64,000 nucleotides of DNA from Mytilus californianus (lineage: Eukaryota; Mollusca; Bivalvia; Mytilida; Mytilidae). A program made the translations under genes and the position numbers. Location of the stretch: contig NW_026262668.1 of NCBI RefSeq assembly GCF_021869535.1, forward strand, positions 21,147,732-21,211,731, written 5' to 3'. The notes under the pieces are model-generated. The model ran no database searches. It was given only the letters and a program-made list of their open reading frames with translations, and was not told where the DNA came from. Of the stretch, positions 1-12,038 are shown in pieces (within the stretch, counting starts at the first letter, position 1; each line of letters opens with the position of its first letter).

Positions 1-68
1 TTTTACACCCCAGTTCTATTGTTATACTTCATAGTTTCTATTTCTGAATCAAGTGTAAATTGAATAGA

Positions 69-181
69 TCTATTGTTATGAATAACAATAGATTTTACCA
101 CAGGGTGTGACGAGCGGGGTTTCTGGAAACCACTGCTTCTACATCCCGAAAACACAGTCCATTGTTATTCATAACAATAGA
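69..181. repeat. Short inverted repeat, 21-bp perfect arms
   Basis: The arm at 69-89 is the exact reverse complement of 161-181 (core ATTGTTATGAATAACAAT), and about 70 bp lie between them. Each arm is itself nearly palindromic. It could be the remains of a small MITE. No target-site duplication was resolved. Confidence 0.7.
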
Positions 182-431
182 AATTGATTTTTTTTTCAAA
201 TAGCATAAACATAAGAAATTACTAATATTGTTCACTACAAGTTGTTTCAAGATATTAAGAAAACACATTTTAGGAAATTCCAATAGCGAAAAAAATATTA
301 AGCATCTATTTTGAATAAAAGAAAAATCCTTTAAATACACCTTTGCTTGAAGGTTAAATTTTTAATCCCAGTCATATGTCTCTATTCTAAAGCATTGATC
401 TAAAAAAAACGGGGATTCTAACTCCCGGACA

Positions 432-447
432 CCCCCCCCCCCCCCCC
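432..447. repeat. Homopolymer C tract
   Basis: A run of 16 C. Such runs recur at about 16591, 18703 and 61673. Their lengths are prone to sequencing error and should not be over-read. Confidence 0.9.
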
Positions 448-511
448 TGGATTGCCCCTTTTTGGGAGTTCCTAAATATTCAATCTCTATTTTTGTATGT
501 TAGGCGTGTCC

Positions 512-556
512 GGTCGTCGGGTTTCTCATCCAGACACACCTATCCCTCAGTATGTC
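512..556 (+). repeat. Single arm of the 1.5-kb hairpin element
   Basis: The sequence CAGACACACCTATCCCTC and its upstream GTCGGGTTTCT match the right arm of the hairpin at 1531-1620. This is a solo, diverged arm of the same element. Confidence 0.6.
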
Positions 557-1530
557 CATATATGAATGTTGGTTTGTTCTTGAGAATAGAGGGGGGTTTA
601 TAAAACCGTAACATATAAAATACATATATGATTACCTTCATTAAATTGATACAGGTAAGTACTTTGGGTTATAATATTGCCTTACTCTTTAGTCTCTTCT
701 ACCAAATCAAACGCTTGACTCAAAATGTCGTCCGTCTTATACCCGTCCATATTGACAACTGCATATAAGGAGCATGATGTACTTTTTTGTAATAAGAATG
801 CACAAAACAGATACCTTGACCTGTTGATTCATATTAGCACATGGATTTGGGTCAATATCCCTAATGCGCCTCAAAATGAGGAACTCAAAAGTTGTGTGTA
901 AATAAAAAATTTCTGTGTAGTGATATTTGACACGTTTCTATGATAAACAAGTGACTGAGCTTAACCATTTGTGCTTATTTAGAAAGTAGGCGAACATAGA
1001 ACAAATGTGTAAAAACTATGGAGCTATTAAATGTGTTCAAAGTATTAAATTTTGAAAGAACTTATTGTGTTAAAAAAGGGATTTTTTACCACGAGGAGCC
1101 GCATCACGAAAGGATTCTCGGGGTTTGCTAATTTACGGAAAAAGTAATCTCACTTCGTACCCCGAAAATTTAACCACATATGTGAAAATGTCTCAGCTTC
1201 GAAACGAGCCATCATACATATCCAAGTTAACGATATGGACTGAGCAACAGAAGAAAACGTTACCATTACCGCCTATGGAGAAACAATTGCGAACATTGAC
1301 CCATTTAACGGGAATATGCAAAACAGCAAATTTGACATTTGTTAAATCTACTCACTTGTCAATGTTTGAACGAAGATAGCCAAAGTAAGGTTACTAGTGG
1401 GGTTTCATGTAAAAAAAAATCTTATAAATCATGGGTTGATATTGTCAATAAATATGCTATTCGTTTTTTTTTCATTTAATAATCAATGTTTACAAATATA
1501 GGGTTTAGCATCGGGTGTAAGTTAGTTATA
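557..1530. other. Unassigned stretch
   Basis: AT-rich DNA. An 84-codon ORF at 1125-1379 has no recognisable domain or splice context and is treated as chance. Nothing else was recognised. Confidence 0.5.
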
Positions 1531-1620
1531 CATCTCGGGATACGGTGTGTCTGGATAAGAAACACCACCGGCCTCCGGCCGTCGGGGTTTCTTAATCAGA
1601 CACACCTATCCCTCGGTATA
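1531..1620. repeat. Hairpin element with ~40-bp arms
   Basis: The left arm 1531-1572 (GGTGTGTCTGGATAAGAAAC) pairs with the right arm 1579-1620 (GTTTCTTAATCAGACACACC) across a very short GC-rich loop containing GGCCTCCGGCC. It is a near-palindrome of the MITE or solo-TIR type. Confidence 0.75.
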
Positions 1621-1894
1621 TAACTATTACACAATTAATTGATTAGAGAAATACATATATAACATAACAGGTCTGTCTTTAAATTACCAGGCATCGGAAA
1701 AGTATCAGTAATTTACAAAATAAGACATATTCGGACTCATTTCTATGTATATGTATATATATTATAAGTATGTTACAGAAATTTCTAGCAAGAAGCCTAA
1801 TTCTAGGTATATCATGATTTACTCGCAAAGAGATTTCCGAATAAACTTTTGGAAAATTATGTAGTTAAACAGACGAAATCATACCATACTAATA

Positions 1895-2240
1895 CCACTG
1901 TTCCAGGTTAGGGGGAGGGTTGGGATCCCGCTAACATGTTCAACCCCGCCACATTCTGTATGTATGTGCCTGTCCCAAGTCAGGAGCCTGTAATTCAGTG
2001 GTTGTCGTTTGTTTATATGTTACATATTTGTTTTTCGTTCATTTTTTGTACATAAATTAGGCCGTTAGTTTTCTCGTTTGAACTGTTTTACATTGTCGGT
2101 TCGGGCCTTTTATAGCTGACTGTGCGGTATGGGCTTTGCTCATTGTTGAAGGCCGTACGGTGACCTATAGTTGTTAATTTCTGTGTCATTTGGTCTCTTG
2201 TGGAGAGTTGTCTCATCGTACCACATCTTCTTTTTTATAT
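1895..2240 (+). repeat. Family A dispersed repeat
   Basis: This copy runs from a CAGGTTAGGGGGAGGGTTGG start to the diagnostic GTGGAGAGTTGTCTCAT and CCACATCTTCTT end. It contains the internal blocks GCCTGTCCCAAGTCAGGAGC, GCCGTTAGTTTTCTCGTTTG and TTGAAGGCCGTACGGTGACC. Family A recurs throughout the window on both strands. I recognise it as a high-copy mussel repeat; no coding capacity is visible. Confidence 0.85.
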
Positions 2241-2335
2241 TATAAAACAAAAACGGACAAATCGAATGTAATATTGTTTTACGTTTCAAATATGTGAACT
2301 AGCCAATAATAATCCAAAAAATAAAAACGGTAAGT

Positions 2336-2506
2336 CCGCTATTATTACAAAAATATCCACAATAACATTTAAAGAGCCAAGTTAAAGATAGAGACTTGTC
2401 GGTCTAGGTTCATATCCCTGTATTTTCTTTGTTCTCCGTATTCTTGAGTATTTCCATTTATTTTATTCTGTATATGTTATTGTGGATATTTTTGTAATAA
2501 TAGCGG
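2336..2506. repeat. Perfect 31-bp inverted repeat
   Basis: Arms 2336-2366 and 2476-2506 are exact reverse complements (core TATTACAAAAATATCCACAA), with 109 bp between them. Perfect arms suggest a young MITE or recent gene conversion. Confidence 0.8.
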
Positions 2507-3351
2507 GTTGTCATTGATCCTAACATTGCTATCCTCGCGACTACCTACTTATACTATACAATTGACTATTATTTATATATAAAGGTTAAAGCCCTGTGTG
2601 GTTCTTGTACCCGATGTGTATGACATTTTCATTTATATATATATATATAATAGACACCTAATTTCCAACCCATTAGTAGCCGAAATGTTTCGTCGATGTG
2701 TTGATGTCAGTCACACTTAAACAGATTTTAAGGATGGGTTCGATTCCCAGTTAAGTCAAATAAAATTACAAAAATTAAAGATAAATTTTTAGATGAATTC
2801 TATTTGTAAACAGAAATCAGTAAATGAGCCAATTCAAACTTAATGAAATAGGCACACAAAGGAAGCAATTGAATATACTTTGGTGAGTACATTTCACCGA
2901 CAGATTTAGGAAGCGTTGATTCTAGAAAAAGAATCCACGGCACGGTAATGGTTTAAATATGACTGTGTATTGATTTTATGTATATTTAGAAAAAAAATTA
3001 AAATAAAATTTTTGTTAAATTGTTTATGCATTACGCTCTTTGTTGTGACACCTTATCAATTAAGTCATAACATAAATTATACGTAAACAAATGAGATAAC
3101 TTTTCTGTTTTTTGTTTTTATAACTGATAGCTGTTTTTGCAACTAAGACAATTTCATGTTGGTAGAAAATCTTAGTTTTTTGTGACATTTGTTCGTCATT
3201 GACCTCAATATATTGTAGTGTTGCTGTCTCATTGACACATATCTCAGTTTTTAAAACTTAATTAATATTGCTTTCCAACTGTTGCAATATGAGCGCGACC
3301 TGTAAAGCATAACAGATCATATGCCCGGAATTTTTGATAAGACATATAATA
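2507..3351. other. Unassigned stretch
   Basis: AT-rich DNA with a short TA microsatellite near 2632-2650. No gene or known repeat was recognised. Confidence 0.5.
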
Positions 3352-3640
3352 GAAATAAGGAAGATGTGGTATAAGTGCCAATGAGACAACTCTCCATGCA
3401 AATCACAATGTGTAAAACGTAAACAATTATAAGCCAAAGTACGGCCTTCAACAAGGAGCCTTGGCTCACACCTAACAGCAAGCTATAAAGGGCCCGAAAA
3501 TGACTAGTTGAAAACAATTCAATCAAGAAAACCAACTTTCTAATCTATATATAAAAAAAACCCAAGAAACGCTTATGAACTACATCAACAAACGACAACC
3601 ACTGAGCAACAGACTACTGACTGAGGACAGGTGCACACAA
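3352..3640 (-). repeat. Family A dispersed repeat
   Basis: It begins GGAAGATGTGGTATAAGTGC and continues through CAAAGTACGGCCTTCAACAA, GGAGCCTTGGCTCACACC and ACGACAACCACTGAGC. It is therefore the reverse-strand form of family A. The distal part is degraded after about 3640. Confidence 0.85.
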
Positions 3641-4740
3641 CACTACATAGAACACTACAAATTGAATTACTCGATTCCCTAAATAAAACGAGGGATGATC
3701 CCATCATTGTAATAATGATACTTACTCAAGATAATGAACAATATAATATCACACAAAATAAGGCCCAGAGTAACTGCAAGCAATGTAGAAGGCAGAGTAA
3801 TCATTTTTGTATTACATCAAACTGCAATTAGTAAAATTGATATTTTTCTTGAAAAATAACAAACGCAGTGATTAAATAATAACAATGAAATTATAATATC
3901 AATGATTGATTCTTTATAACCATAGAGAAGGGTTTGAATGATAAAATTTCTATATTTGTGATCAAAATTAGTTTAAACCTATATAAATTTATAATATCAA
4001 TATTACTGCTGTTAAAGTTTGAAAACTTATTTATACATCCCACAAACGTCTACATCATGAGTATACTAAATGCAATAGCTTTATGCATCAAAGTTCATGA
4101 CATACTCATACGTGTGTATTTATACATCCCACTTCAAACCAGTAAAAGTCTAAAATGGTCTATATCTGTACTCGACTGAACTGAATTTAATCGACCAGTC
4201 TGAATTGGTGTGAATTTTACTTGATATTACTCGACCTCAACCTTAACTATACTCGACGGTACTGTTTTATACTGATTTGTACGTGAACCTCATCTTTACC
4301 ACTGAAAAAAGTCTGAACTATTTCTCGACCAGTCTATAAAACTATCTTTTAAATTGATATGACAACAGCCACAATAAAGTAAAGATATGTTTACAGATTT
4401 TAACATCCTTACATGCTTATTAGATTTATCATATAATATATATATATATAAGATGTATGAATAATAGCCAACGATAAATCTTACGGGGCGATGGATCATA
4501 TAATAATGATACAGTACACTGCAAAATATAATATATAACAAATATAAAAGGGTACATCACAAACAAACAAAAAATCATGAATAAATGTTAAATATTTCGA
4601 ATAACTATTATCCTTCATCAGTAAGATGCAAAATGATTTTTATCTTGACATGTGGAAGTCAAACTGAAATTGTAGTCTTGATCGTTATACAAATTATAAC
4701 GAATCAATACGCTGGTAATTTTTTTCAATATTGATGTTTG
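3641..4740. other. Unassigned stretch
   Basis: AT-rich DNA with a short TA run near 4438-4450. Short ORFs here are not recognisable. Confidence 0.5.
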
Positions 4741-4872
4741 GGAGGAGGAAGAAATTCCTTAAAACTTTTAGCATCCTGTACTAAAGCCTGAGTTACTGGA
4801 AACAAGTGATGGTAGGAACTCATTCTATGTTTTTTCATTAATGCCCTATGATGAAAACTGTCCTAAACTTTC

Positions 4873-5355
4873 TTATCCAAAACTTTCCCAAGCAAGTATG
4901 TCGGCCCTTGACCACCCCTCGTAGTGGTCTATGATAGTGAGGGTAAGGTTTTTGAGATTAGCTTGGGCGTGACCAGGTGATCTCAAATGACGACTTAGGG
5001 GGAGGTCGGGCTTACAAGTGTAGTTACTTCGATAACCCTCGCCAACATACTGCATGCAACATCGACACCGAAGAAGATATACAAGTTTTTTGGTTTTGCA
5101 AGTTACATTTTAAAATATAGTGGCAAGTAAATGTTTGAGTATTCAGTATTTATTGGCATGTCAGACATCGTCTGTTACCACACGACTTGCACCATCCTGC
5201 AGTTGACGAGCTTTTATCAGAGGAGACATCCGCTCTCACGAATAAGTCTTTCAGACTTGCTGGTCCCCGTAAAGCTAAGACAGGAGGTTTGGGAAAGATC
5301 TTTGATAATTTTGGGCGTTGGCAATAATCTGCCAATTGGCACGGATCAAATGTGA
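4873..5355 (-). pseudogene. Penelope-like element C-terminal linker and GIY-YIG nuclease, broken
   Basis: Two minus-strand frames together resemble the C-terminal part of a canonical Penelope-like retroelement. The upstream frame (5150-5335) carries PPVLALRGPASLKDLFVRAD followed by a zinc-ribbon-like CKSCGNRRCLTC. The second frame (4873 to about 5100) reads LVYLLRCRCCMQYVGE, the GIY-YIG signature, and then a GH-containing helix and a WSRADILAWE segment. In this family the nuclease creates the target nick for reverse transcription. The two pieces are out of frame, stops follow, and the reverse transcriptase itself is missing, so this is a dead fragment. Here the nuclease follows the linker, the usual domain order, unlike the element at 50.7-54 kb. 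Confidence 0.7.
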
Positions 5356-5403
5356 ATTGTAAGTACAGGAGGGATTGTATGTTAAACCAAACAGAACTAG
5401 TTT

Positions 5404-5485
5404 GCTTCGCCTCTTTTGTTTGTACTGTAATAGGTCATTGCGGCTGTTATTGTTAGCACCTATTACAGTACAAACAGAAGAAGCG
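5404..5485. repeat. Inverted repeat with ~30-bp arms
   Basis: Left arm 5404-5435 pairs with right arm 5458-5485 (core TTTGTACTGTAATAGGT and its complement). The loop is 22 bp. Confidence 0.75.
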
Positions 5486-5836
5486 TGTTAGTAATACAGG
5501 ATCAATATAATAACATTCATTTCATGACACCTTTTATATTAACCTATTTCAGTTTTATTGGTTTGAATTTTGCCGATCATTTTTGCTGTTTGTGGTTTTA
5601 TCTCCAATAGTTCTCATGAAAGTAGCAAAAGATAAAAGGAACAAAAAGGGAAAAAAATCGTAATCTAATGACTGTCATACCTATTTGGAATGGACTGCGG
5701 ATTTTTGCCTTTGTAAGAGCTTGTAACTTACTTGTAGATCTTCTCTGGCTGGTCACTAAATAAATTTATCTGCTTACATTACTTTTCTATTGACTATAGT
5801 ATTAACAATTATTACATTGGTTGCAATGAATTACCG

Positions 5837-5919
5837 TTATTTCCCAGTGAAGTAAAGACCGATAATTCACATGTGAAATAAATGTGAAATTATCGGTTTT
5901 TATTTCACTTGGTTATTTC
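5837..5919. repeat. Near-palindrome with ~38-bp arms
   Basis: TTATTTCCCAGTGAAGTAAA plus GACCGATAATTCACAT pairs with ATGTGAAATTATCGG plus TTTTTATTTCACTTGG. TGACGTCA-type sites follow at about 5927 and 5967. Probably a hairpin MITE. Confidence 0.7.
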
Positions 5920-6251
5920 ATTCTTGTGACGTCATACAACAAAAAGTGTGATGAAGACGTTGTCGATGACGTCAAATGAAAGCAAATTGCAAATGGGTAG
6001 GAAAATATATAGTTCCTTACATTTTCTACTTAAATTGAATTAAAGAGTCCATTGTCAATGTAATAAAAAGAATAACTAATCAAATAATTCAAATATCGAA
6101 AAATATTCAACTCGTGACCGATGATTAACTCAAATACTTATTCCATAACATTATACTGACAATCTCGGCTTGACTTGTTTGTAGATCTTGTCTAGCTGAT
6201 CATTTTTACTGTCTGTTGATATCGTATTTTCGTCTTTTGTAACTCCATTAA

Positions 6252-6370
6252 TCAGGTTGACTTTCTCGTTTGAATTTTTTCCAGATCTTGTATTGTCGAG
6301 GCCTTTTATATCTTACTATACGGTTTGAATTTCGTTTATTGATGTTGAATACCAAACGGTAACCTTAACA
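6252..6370 (+). repeat. Degraded family A fragment
   Basis: TTTCTCGTTTGAATTTTTTC, GGCCTTTTATATCTTACTAT and ACCAAACGGTAACC are weak but ordered matches to family A. Confidence 0.5.
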
Positions 6371-7769
6371 AGCTATCTAAATGGACATCATTTGAAGTCT
6401 AGTCATTTTGAATGGTATCAGTTGTGCTCTAACTGCTTCAGTCTTTTAGTTACAAGCCAAAAAGGACACTTTCAACATGATAATGATCTTATTTTCTTTA
6501 TGCGATCATGCCTCTCATCCCATGTGATCAACGTTGTCGTTTGTAGACAGTATACCATACTATAAGGTTATCATTGCCAGTTTCGAAACATGTAAATGTG
6601 CATCTTATAATGAGAAATGAATTTTTAGAAAAAAAGAAGAAAAAAAACGACGGACGATGACGACCGACTCCACATATTAGCACAAGCCAATATGGTAGTT
6701 AAGAACCAGATTAGCTTACTATACCGGAACGATGATGACAGGATATAGCAAGGCTTGGTTTTTATCATTATATATTGAACGGTACAGTTAGCACTTTATG
6801 TGACAAATTTTTCATGCATATTCAGGACAAAGAATCCAAGGTTTACGTTCTTCAAAGTAGTTCGACCGGGTTGATAGGAAGAGAATAAGACTGTCATTAG
6901 AAAAGGCTGGTATGTTTGAAATATTAAAGATTTAGAAATTTTGACTTGAAACATGCCAATCAAATAGCACAAAAAATAGCTTGTACAGTGCTAGTACTTT
7001 ACGCGTAGGGATAGCTGTACTCTCTTTAGTATACTAATCATTTCGCGAATGGATTTTGCGACAAATTTATCCATCTCACATTGCCAAAACGAATGCTCCT
7101 TTTTATGGGCTTTTATTTCAAAGTAAGTTGAACTCTTGAGATCAAATCATTTGAATTGGAATATCATATTTTTGCACATGCATCCCAAGAGAAAAATACC
7201 ACAAATAGTGTCCGATTTTGACTTTGTTGGTTTATAATAATAAGCAACACTGTATATAATTATAAATATGCATGTATTCTTGTGTAATTTACATCACGTA
7301 CGTGAATCAAGCTAATATATTCAAAAGTTTTTAATTGCAAGTCAATAAAACTTTTCACAGTGCCAATTAAAGAAAAATGACATCCATGAGAATTCACATG
7401 AAAACATATTAGGGGAAGCACCCGTAGAATTAATATGACGTGTTGCAAATTTTCTGGACAATTACAGCATGACGTAGAAAGTAGCATTCAATCAGATATT
7501 ATTTAAAACCATGCCAAACACTTTAGTCAAATGATCTATCTTTAAATGTTAATCCTTCAACCTGTTATATCAGCAATCTAATTTTACATTTATATTGAAT
7601 CCAGGAGGTTTACAAGCTTGGCAAAACTATTAGAGATTTCCAATAAAATGACATTACTCGACATTACCAACCTATCTGACCGGAGCATAGACTGCATGAA
7701 TTTTTGACTCGTTGAATACATACACTTTGTTGGATTAGATGTTTTTAAAAAATATTAAAAACCAATTGT
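6371..7769. other. Unassigned stretch
   Basis: Nothing recognised on either strand. ORFs of 75 codons or fewer have no domain signature. Confidence 0.5.
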
Positions 7770-8146
7770 TCAGAGAACAATTGAAGGCCTTTCCATCCGA
7801 AAAGATCCATTTTGATACAAAAATATTAAAATTTGTTTTGAAATGTCATTTCCAACGTCAAATGATAGCTTATTGTACGCTGATTTCAAAAATATATGGT
7901 TTCTAAACAGTTTTTTTTAATAAGGGAGATAATTTGTTACTTGTTAATTGAAAAATATCACTTCCGGTATTATTTGATAGTTTACTTGACACTGATTCCA
8001 AAAATATATGGTTCTATATACTTGTATATTACACAAGTACAAAAGTTAGCTACTTCCGGTTTACACAAGGTCACTTCCGGTTGGCTTTTACAAGGTTATA
8101 TGGCTTGCAACCTACTGCAAAAAGTCCCATTGCTTCATCGTGTATA

Positions 8147-8525
8147 CTTATTTTAATGTGCGTATTGTTATGCGTTTACTTTTCTACATTGGCTAGAGGT
8201 ATAGGGGGAGGGTTGAGATCTCATAAACATGTTTAACCCCGCCGCATTTTTGCGCCTGTCCCAAGTCAGTAGCCTCTAGCCTTTGTTAGTCTTGTACTAT
8301 TTTTAATTTTAGTTTCTTGTGTACAATTTGGAGTTTAGTATGGCGTTCATTATCACTGAACTAGTATATATATTTGTTTAGGGGTCAGCTGAAGGACGCC
8401 TCCGGGTGCGGGAATTTCTCGCTGCATTGAAGACCTGTTGGTGACCTTCTGCTGTTGTCTGTTCTATGGTCGGGTTGTTGTCTCTTTGACACATTCCCCA
8501 TTTCCATTCTCAATTTTATTATGAA
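8147..8525 (+). repeat. Family B dispersed repeat
   Basis: It spans TTAATGTGCGTATTGTTATG to CACATTCCCCATTTCCATTC. Internal blocks are AACATGTTTAACCCCGCCGC, GGCGTTCATTATCACTG and GGACGCCTCCGGGTGCGGG. A nearly identical copy lies in inverse orientation at 44950-45330. Part of the 5' section (GTTTAACCCCGCCGCATTTT and GCCTGTCCCAAGTCAG) is shared with family A, so A and B may be chimeric relatives. Confidence 0.85.
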
Positions 8526-8847
8526 GTAAAAGCAAAGGTCAAAATCTAGAACGTCAAATTAACCTATGACCTTGAGCTCAATTTGAAGGTCATCAACCAA
8601 GGATTTCAAATCAAAAGACACTAGGTCTTTATTATATATTGTGATTGAGTTATATCACCATACGCGTATTTTTAGATATAAGAGGTGAGAAAATTCCAAT
8701 TTAATGTTAGCGTACCTTTTCAACCAAAATGTATGTGTTACGACATGTCGCAACTAACAATTTAGTAAAAATATGTTGTCGATATCTTATATGGTTTTTG
8801 AAAAGAAGTGAAAATAGGCCAAAATCTAAATTTAGAATATGACCTTG

Positions 8848-8880
8848 ACCTCTGACCTTGACCTCTGACCTTGACCTGAT
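8848..8880. repeat. Tandem TGACCT half-site microsatellite
   Basis: GACCTTGACCT occurs three times in a row separated by CT. Each unit contains adjacent TGACCT hexamers, the reverse complement of AGGTCA, the nuclear-receptor half-site. Regulatory use is only a possibility. Confidence 0.6.
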
Positions 8881-9340
8881 TTTCTTATTTTTGGACCAAG
8901 GACCTCAAATCAAAAGACCCAAGGTCTCTATCACTTATGGTTTACCAGTTAGAAATGTATATCACTTATATCAAATGCATAAGGGGGAATAACTCTCATA
9001 TGGAGTCTCCGGATAGCTTTGGTCAAAATAAAATGTAACATCCTGAGGATGTAATGAGCATTTTGGAAAAATAAATTTGTCGCTTTCTTTTACGGTTGCA
9101 AAGGAGATCTCATAACAAGAAAAACAGTGTTCGGGGAGATAACTCTTACACAAAAAAGTGTGCGGTTAAACAGGTTCAGTTTCAAAAGCGTATAGACTGT
9201 ATGATATTTTATGCAAAAAAACTAAGCGACATCTTTTGAAACAAAAATACAGCGCAAGAAAAAAATTTGGCGGAAGAAAAAAAAAATAATCAGAACAAAA
9301 CCAATAGGTCTTTCCACGGAAAAGTGGAAAGACCTAATTA

Positions 9341-10201
9341 GCACAAACTACATTTTAATTCTTTACGTACTTTGTTATTAAATTCGGGATGATTTCATTG
9401 ACAACAACCTTTAAAGGGAATAGTTAAGTCAGTTACCGGTAATCAAATGCACATATCATTACTTCGTCATTTCACTTGACCCATATATGTATCTCTCAAA
9501 CGATGAATTCTTAAAGTTACTAATCAAAATTAAGTTTGAAAAAAAAAATAATAGAATCTGAAGCGAAATCATATTCTCATTTTTTTATTGAAACGTTAGA
9601 AGATTAAAACAAGAGTTTCAAACACGCCGGAATGTAAAAGGTGTATACGACTTACTTCTTCCTTGTTTTACCATACTTCTATAATTTATTTCAAGATACT
9701 TTTGTCAAAGGTAAAAAATCAGATCACTGATGCATCTTTTTGGTAGTACTTTGTCATCTTTCCGTAGATTTTTATCAAATGGAATTTATGAGGACGCATC
9801 TTCAAGAAAAAATAAATTATGATTACACTTTACTGAATCAGTTATTTTATTTAATTATAATGATGCATGGATTCTAGGAAGACCCCGTACAAACGTATGC
9901 GTAATCTAACGTCATTGCTCTTAAATCGTTTTTTTTTTTCTAAAATGTTTGGCGTTTAACTTATACAAATACGTTTGAAAAACGGACATGTACGGAATAT
10001 TTGATTGAAGTTTTGTTAAGTCGGAAGATTATTTTAGTTTTATGACCAACTTATGATAGCAAGGGGATATTATATTTATTGGTCTGTTCATCCGTCCGTT
10101 TTTCCGTTCTGTTCAAAATATAAAACGTTTAAAATTATATACCAAATTAGAGTTTGACCCAGATTAAGTGGTAATATGATCATGTGAAGGGGCACGGTGT
10201 C
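9341..10201. other. Unassigned stretch
   Basis: AT-rich DNA without recognised genes or repeats, immediately left of the TTAA-flanked array. Confidence 0.5.
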
Positions 10202-10205
10202 TTAA

Positions 10206-10670
10206 GGTGTAATACCACCATTGATTTTCCCCTATTAGTCTTTGTTAAATTTGCACTTTTCAAAAAATTGTGCAGAATTTATCTTTGTTTCAAATAAAGA
10301 AATACTTGGCATGAGTAAAGTTTTATCCTGTCCAGTACTATAGAAACAATTTCACATAACATTTCATTGCATATAAGAAAATAACCATCACTGGAAGTTA
10401 ACCAATCAAATTTTCCCCCTTTTTTAACCTGTGTACAAGCTTTAGTAACCATGTAACCTCAAGTTTCCAAAATATTCTATAGAAACCCCAAATAAAGAAA
10501 TAATGGTGCTTTGAAATACCCAAGATATATGTTTAAGACTCAGAAATGTTTTACTGCAATGAAATGTAGGATCAATTACCTACAACTGTCAAATTCAAGG
10601 GAATATTTTTTTTCGACCTATTTTCGTATGCAACCGGATGTGACGTACTATGATTTGGTGGTATTACACC
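10206..10670. repeat. TIR element copy 1 (465 bp)
   Basis: Flanked on the left by TTAA and on the right by TAAAG. Differs from the other copies by a C at about 10347. A chance 83-codon ORF (10511-10762) runs out of the element into the spacer. Confidence 0.85.
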
Positions 10671-11573
10671 TAAAGAAGACTTTTTTGTTGAATAAACTGA
10701 ATGTGACTTTTTTCCTTTGTAATACTGGTTATTTCAAGCATTCCTGTCAAGTTTTGTCATAATCAGTTCAATAGTTTGAGAAAAATCTAGTATAATGTAA
10801 GACGACATCTACAGCGATTCGAGCAAAAACTCTTCGAAAAATTCAAACCAAGCCGCATCATGATAGAATATAGTGTGGACCAATAAATGATCAAATATTT
10901 ATCTCATCTGCCTACAAACAGTTGAATATGATACAAAAGATGACTTTAGGATGCTAAATACTACTAATGGACCTCTTATTCTTCCTTATAAAGTCTCTTT
11001 TGGTCCATTTATACCTCTAATTTCCTCAAAATTTCTACTTTTTAGGCCAATAAATAAAAATTTTGGGGTAACTTTCACTCATTTATGATAGAAATGTTAT
11101 TATAAATGATTAATTGAAGTATTCAAGCTGCTTGAACTATCCGTATAAAAGTTTACTGTCTCCAAGGAGGTTTCAATAAGTCCTTGCGTAAAACTTAAAT
11201 TTACGCCGCGTTCCAGAGAGGGACATAAAAAACTTCTCTTTTGGTGAATAATTTGTTGTTACTGCTTTAAAAATAATTTCATTTACTTAAAACTATATAT
11301 TTATTAAAGTATTTCTTAGGAAAAATTGTCTAGTATAGCAGAATATAAGAAATAAGGAGAAAAAGCTCCCCAAGACTCTAAGTATGGCTTGTTCTGTCAA
11401 CTAATATTCATGGTAAAGTCCTATTTCAAGGAAATCTTCTCATAAAATGTATTTTGGAGACTCAATCCACTCAGAATATTTCATTATTTGTAATATTTCA
11501 CTTAAATAGCAAGAAATTTTAACACATGAGAGTACTCACAAGGTCAAAGGTGCATGTACAGCTTCCCATATTA
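10671..11573. repeat. Spacer 1 of the array (903 bp)
   Basis: Non-coding AT-rich DNA, repeated identically at 12039-12941 and 13407-14309 as far as I can see by eye. No gene or RNA signature was recognised. Confidence 0.8.
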
Positions 11574-12038
11574 GGTGTAATACCACCATTGATTTTCCCC
11601 TATTAGTCTTTGTTAAATTTGCACTTTTCAAAAAATTGTGCAGAATTTATCTTTGTTTCAAATAAAGAAATACTTGGCATGAGTAAAGTTTTATCCTGTC
11701 CAGTACTATAGAAAAAATTTCACATAACATTTCATTGCATATAAGAAAATAACCATCACTGGAAGTTAACCAATCAAATTTTCCCCCTTTTTTAACCTGT
11801 GTACAAGCTTTAGTAACCATGTAACCTCAAGTTTCCAAAATATTCTATAGAAACCCCAAATAAAGAAATAATGGTGCTTTGAAATACCCAAGATATATGT
11901 TTAAGACTCAGAAATGTTTTACTGCAATGAAATGTAGGATCAATTACCTACAACTGTCAAATTCAAGGGAATATTTTTTTTCGACCTATTTTCGTATGCA
12001 ACCGGATGTGACGTACTATGATTTGGTGGTATTACACC
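11574..12038. repeat. TIR element copy 2
   Basis: Preceded by CCATATTA and followed by TAAAG. Otherwise the same as copy 1 apart from the A run near 11715. Confidence 0.85.

Larger units (their letters stand above)
7770..9340. repeat. Composite dispersed repeat with GGGAGATAA motifs, split by a family B insertion
   Basis: The block begins near ACAATTGAAGGCCTTTCCAT and ends in a strong hairpin at 9306-9335 (GGTCTTTCCAC, six-base loop, GTGGAAAGACC). It holds several GGGAGATAAC-like motifs and CACTTCCGGT boxes. Two diverged ~115-bp direct repeats occur at 7843-7904 and 7956-8017, each ending AAAAATATATGGTT. A family B copy (8147-8525) interrupts it. GGGAGATAACTC boxes are, from memory, common in molluscan repeats. 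No coding capacity is seen. Confidence 0.6.

Noticed and set aside
1125-1379. 84-codon ORF
   Set aside because: No recognisable domain, no homologous copy in the window, no splice or promoter context.
9306-9335. Strong stem-loop resembling a transcription terminator or histone-type stem-loop
   Set aside because: The stem and loop do not match the histone 3' signal, no gene precedes it, and it marks the end of a dispersed repeat.
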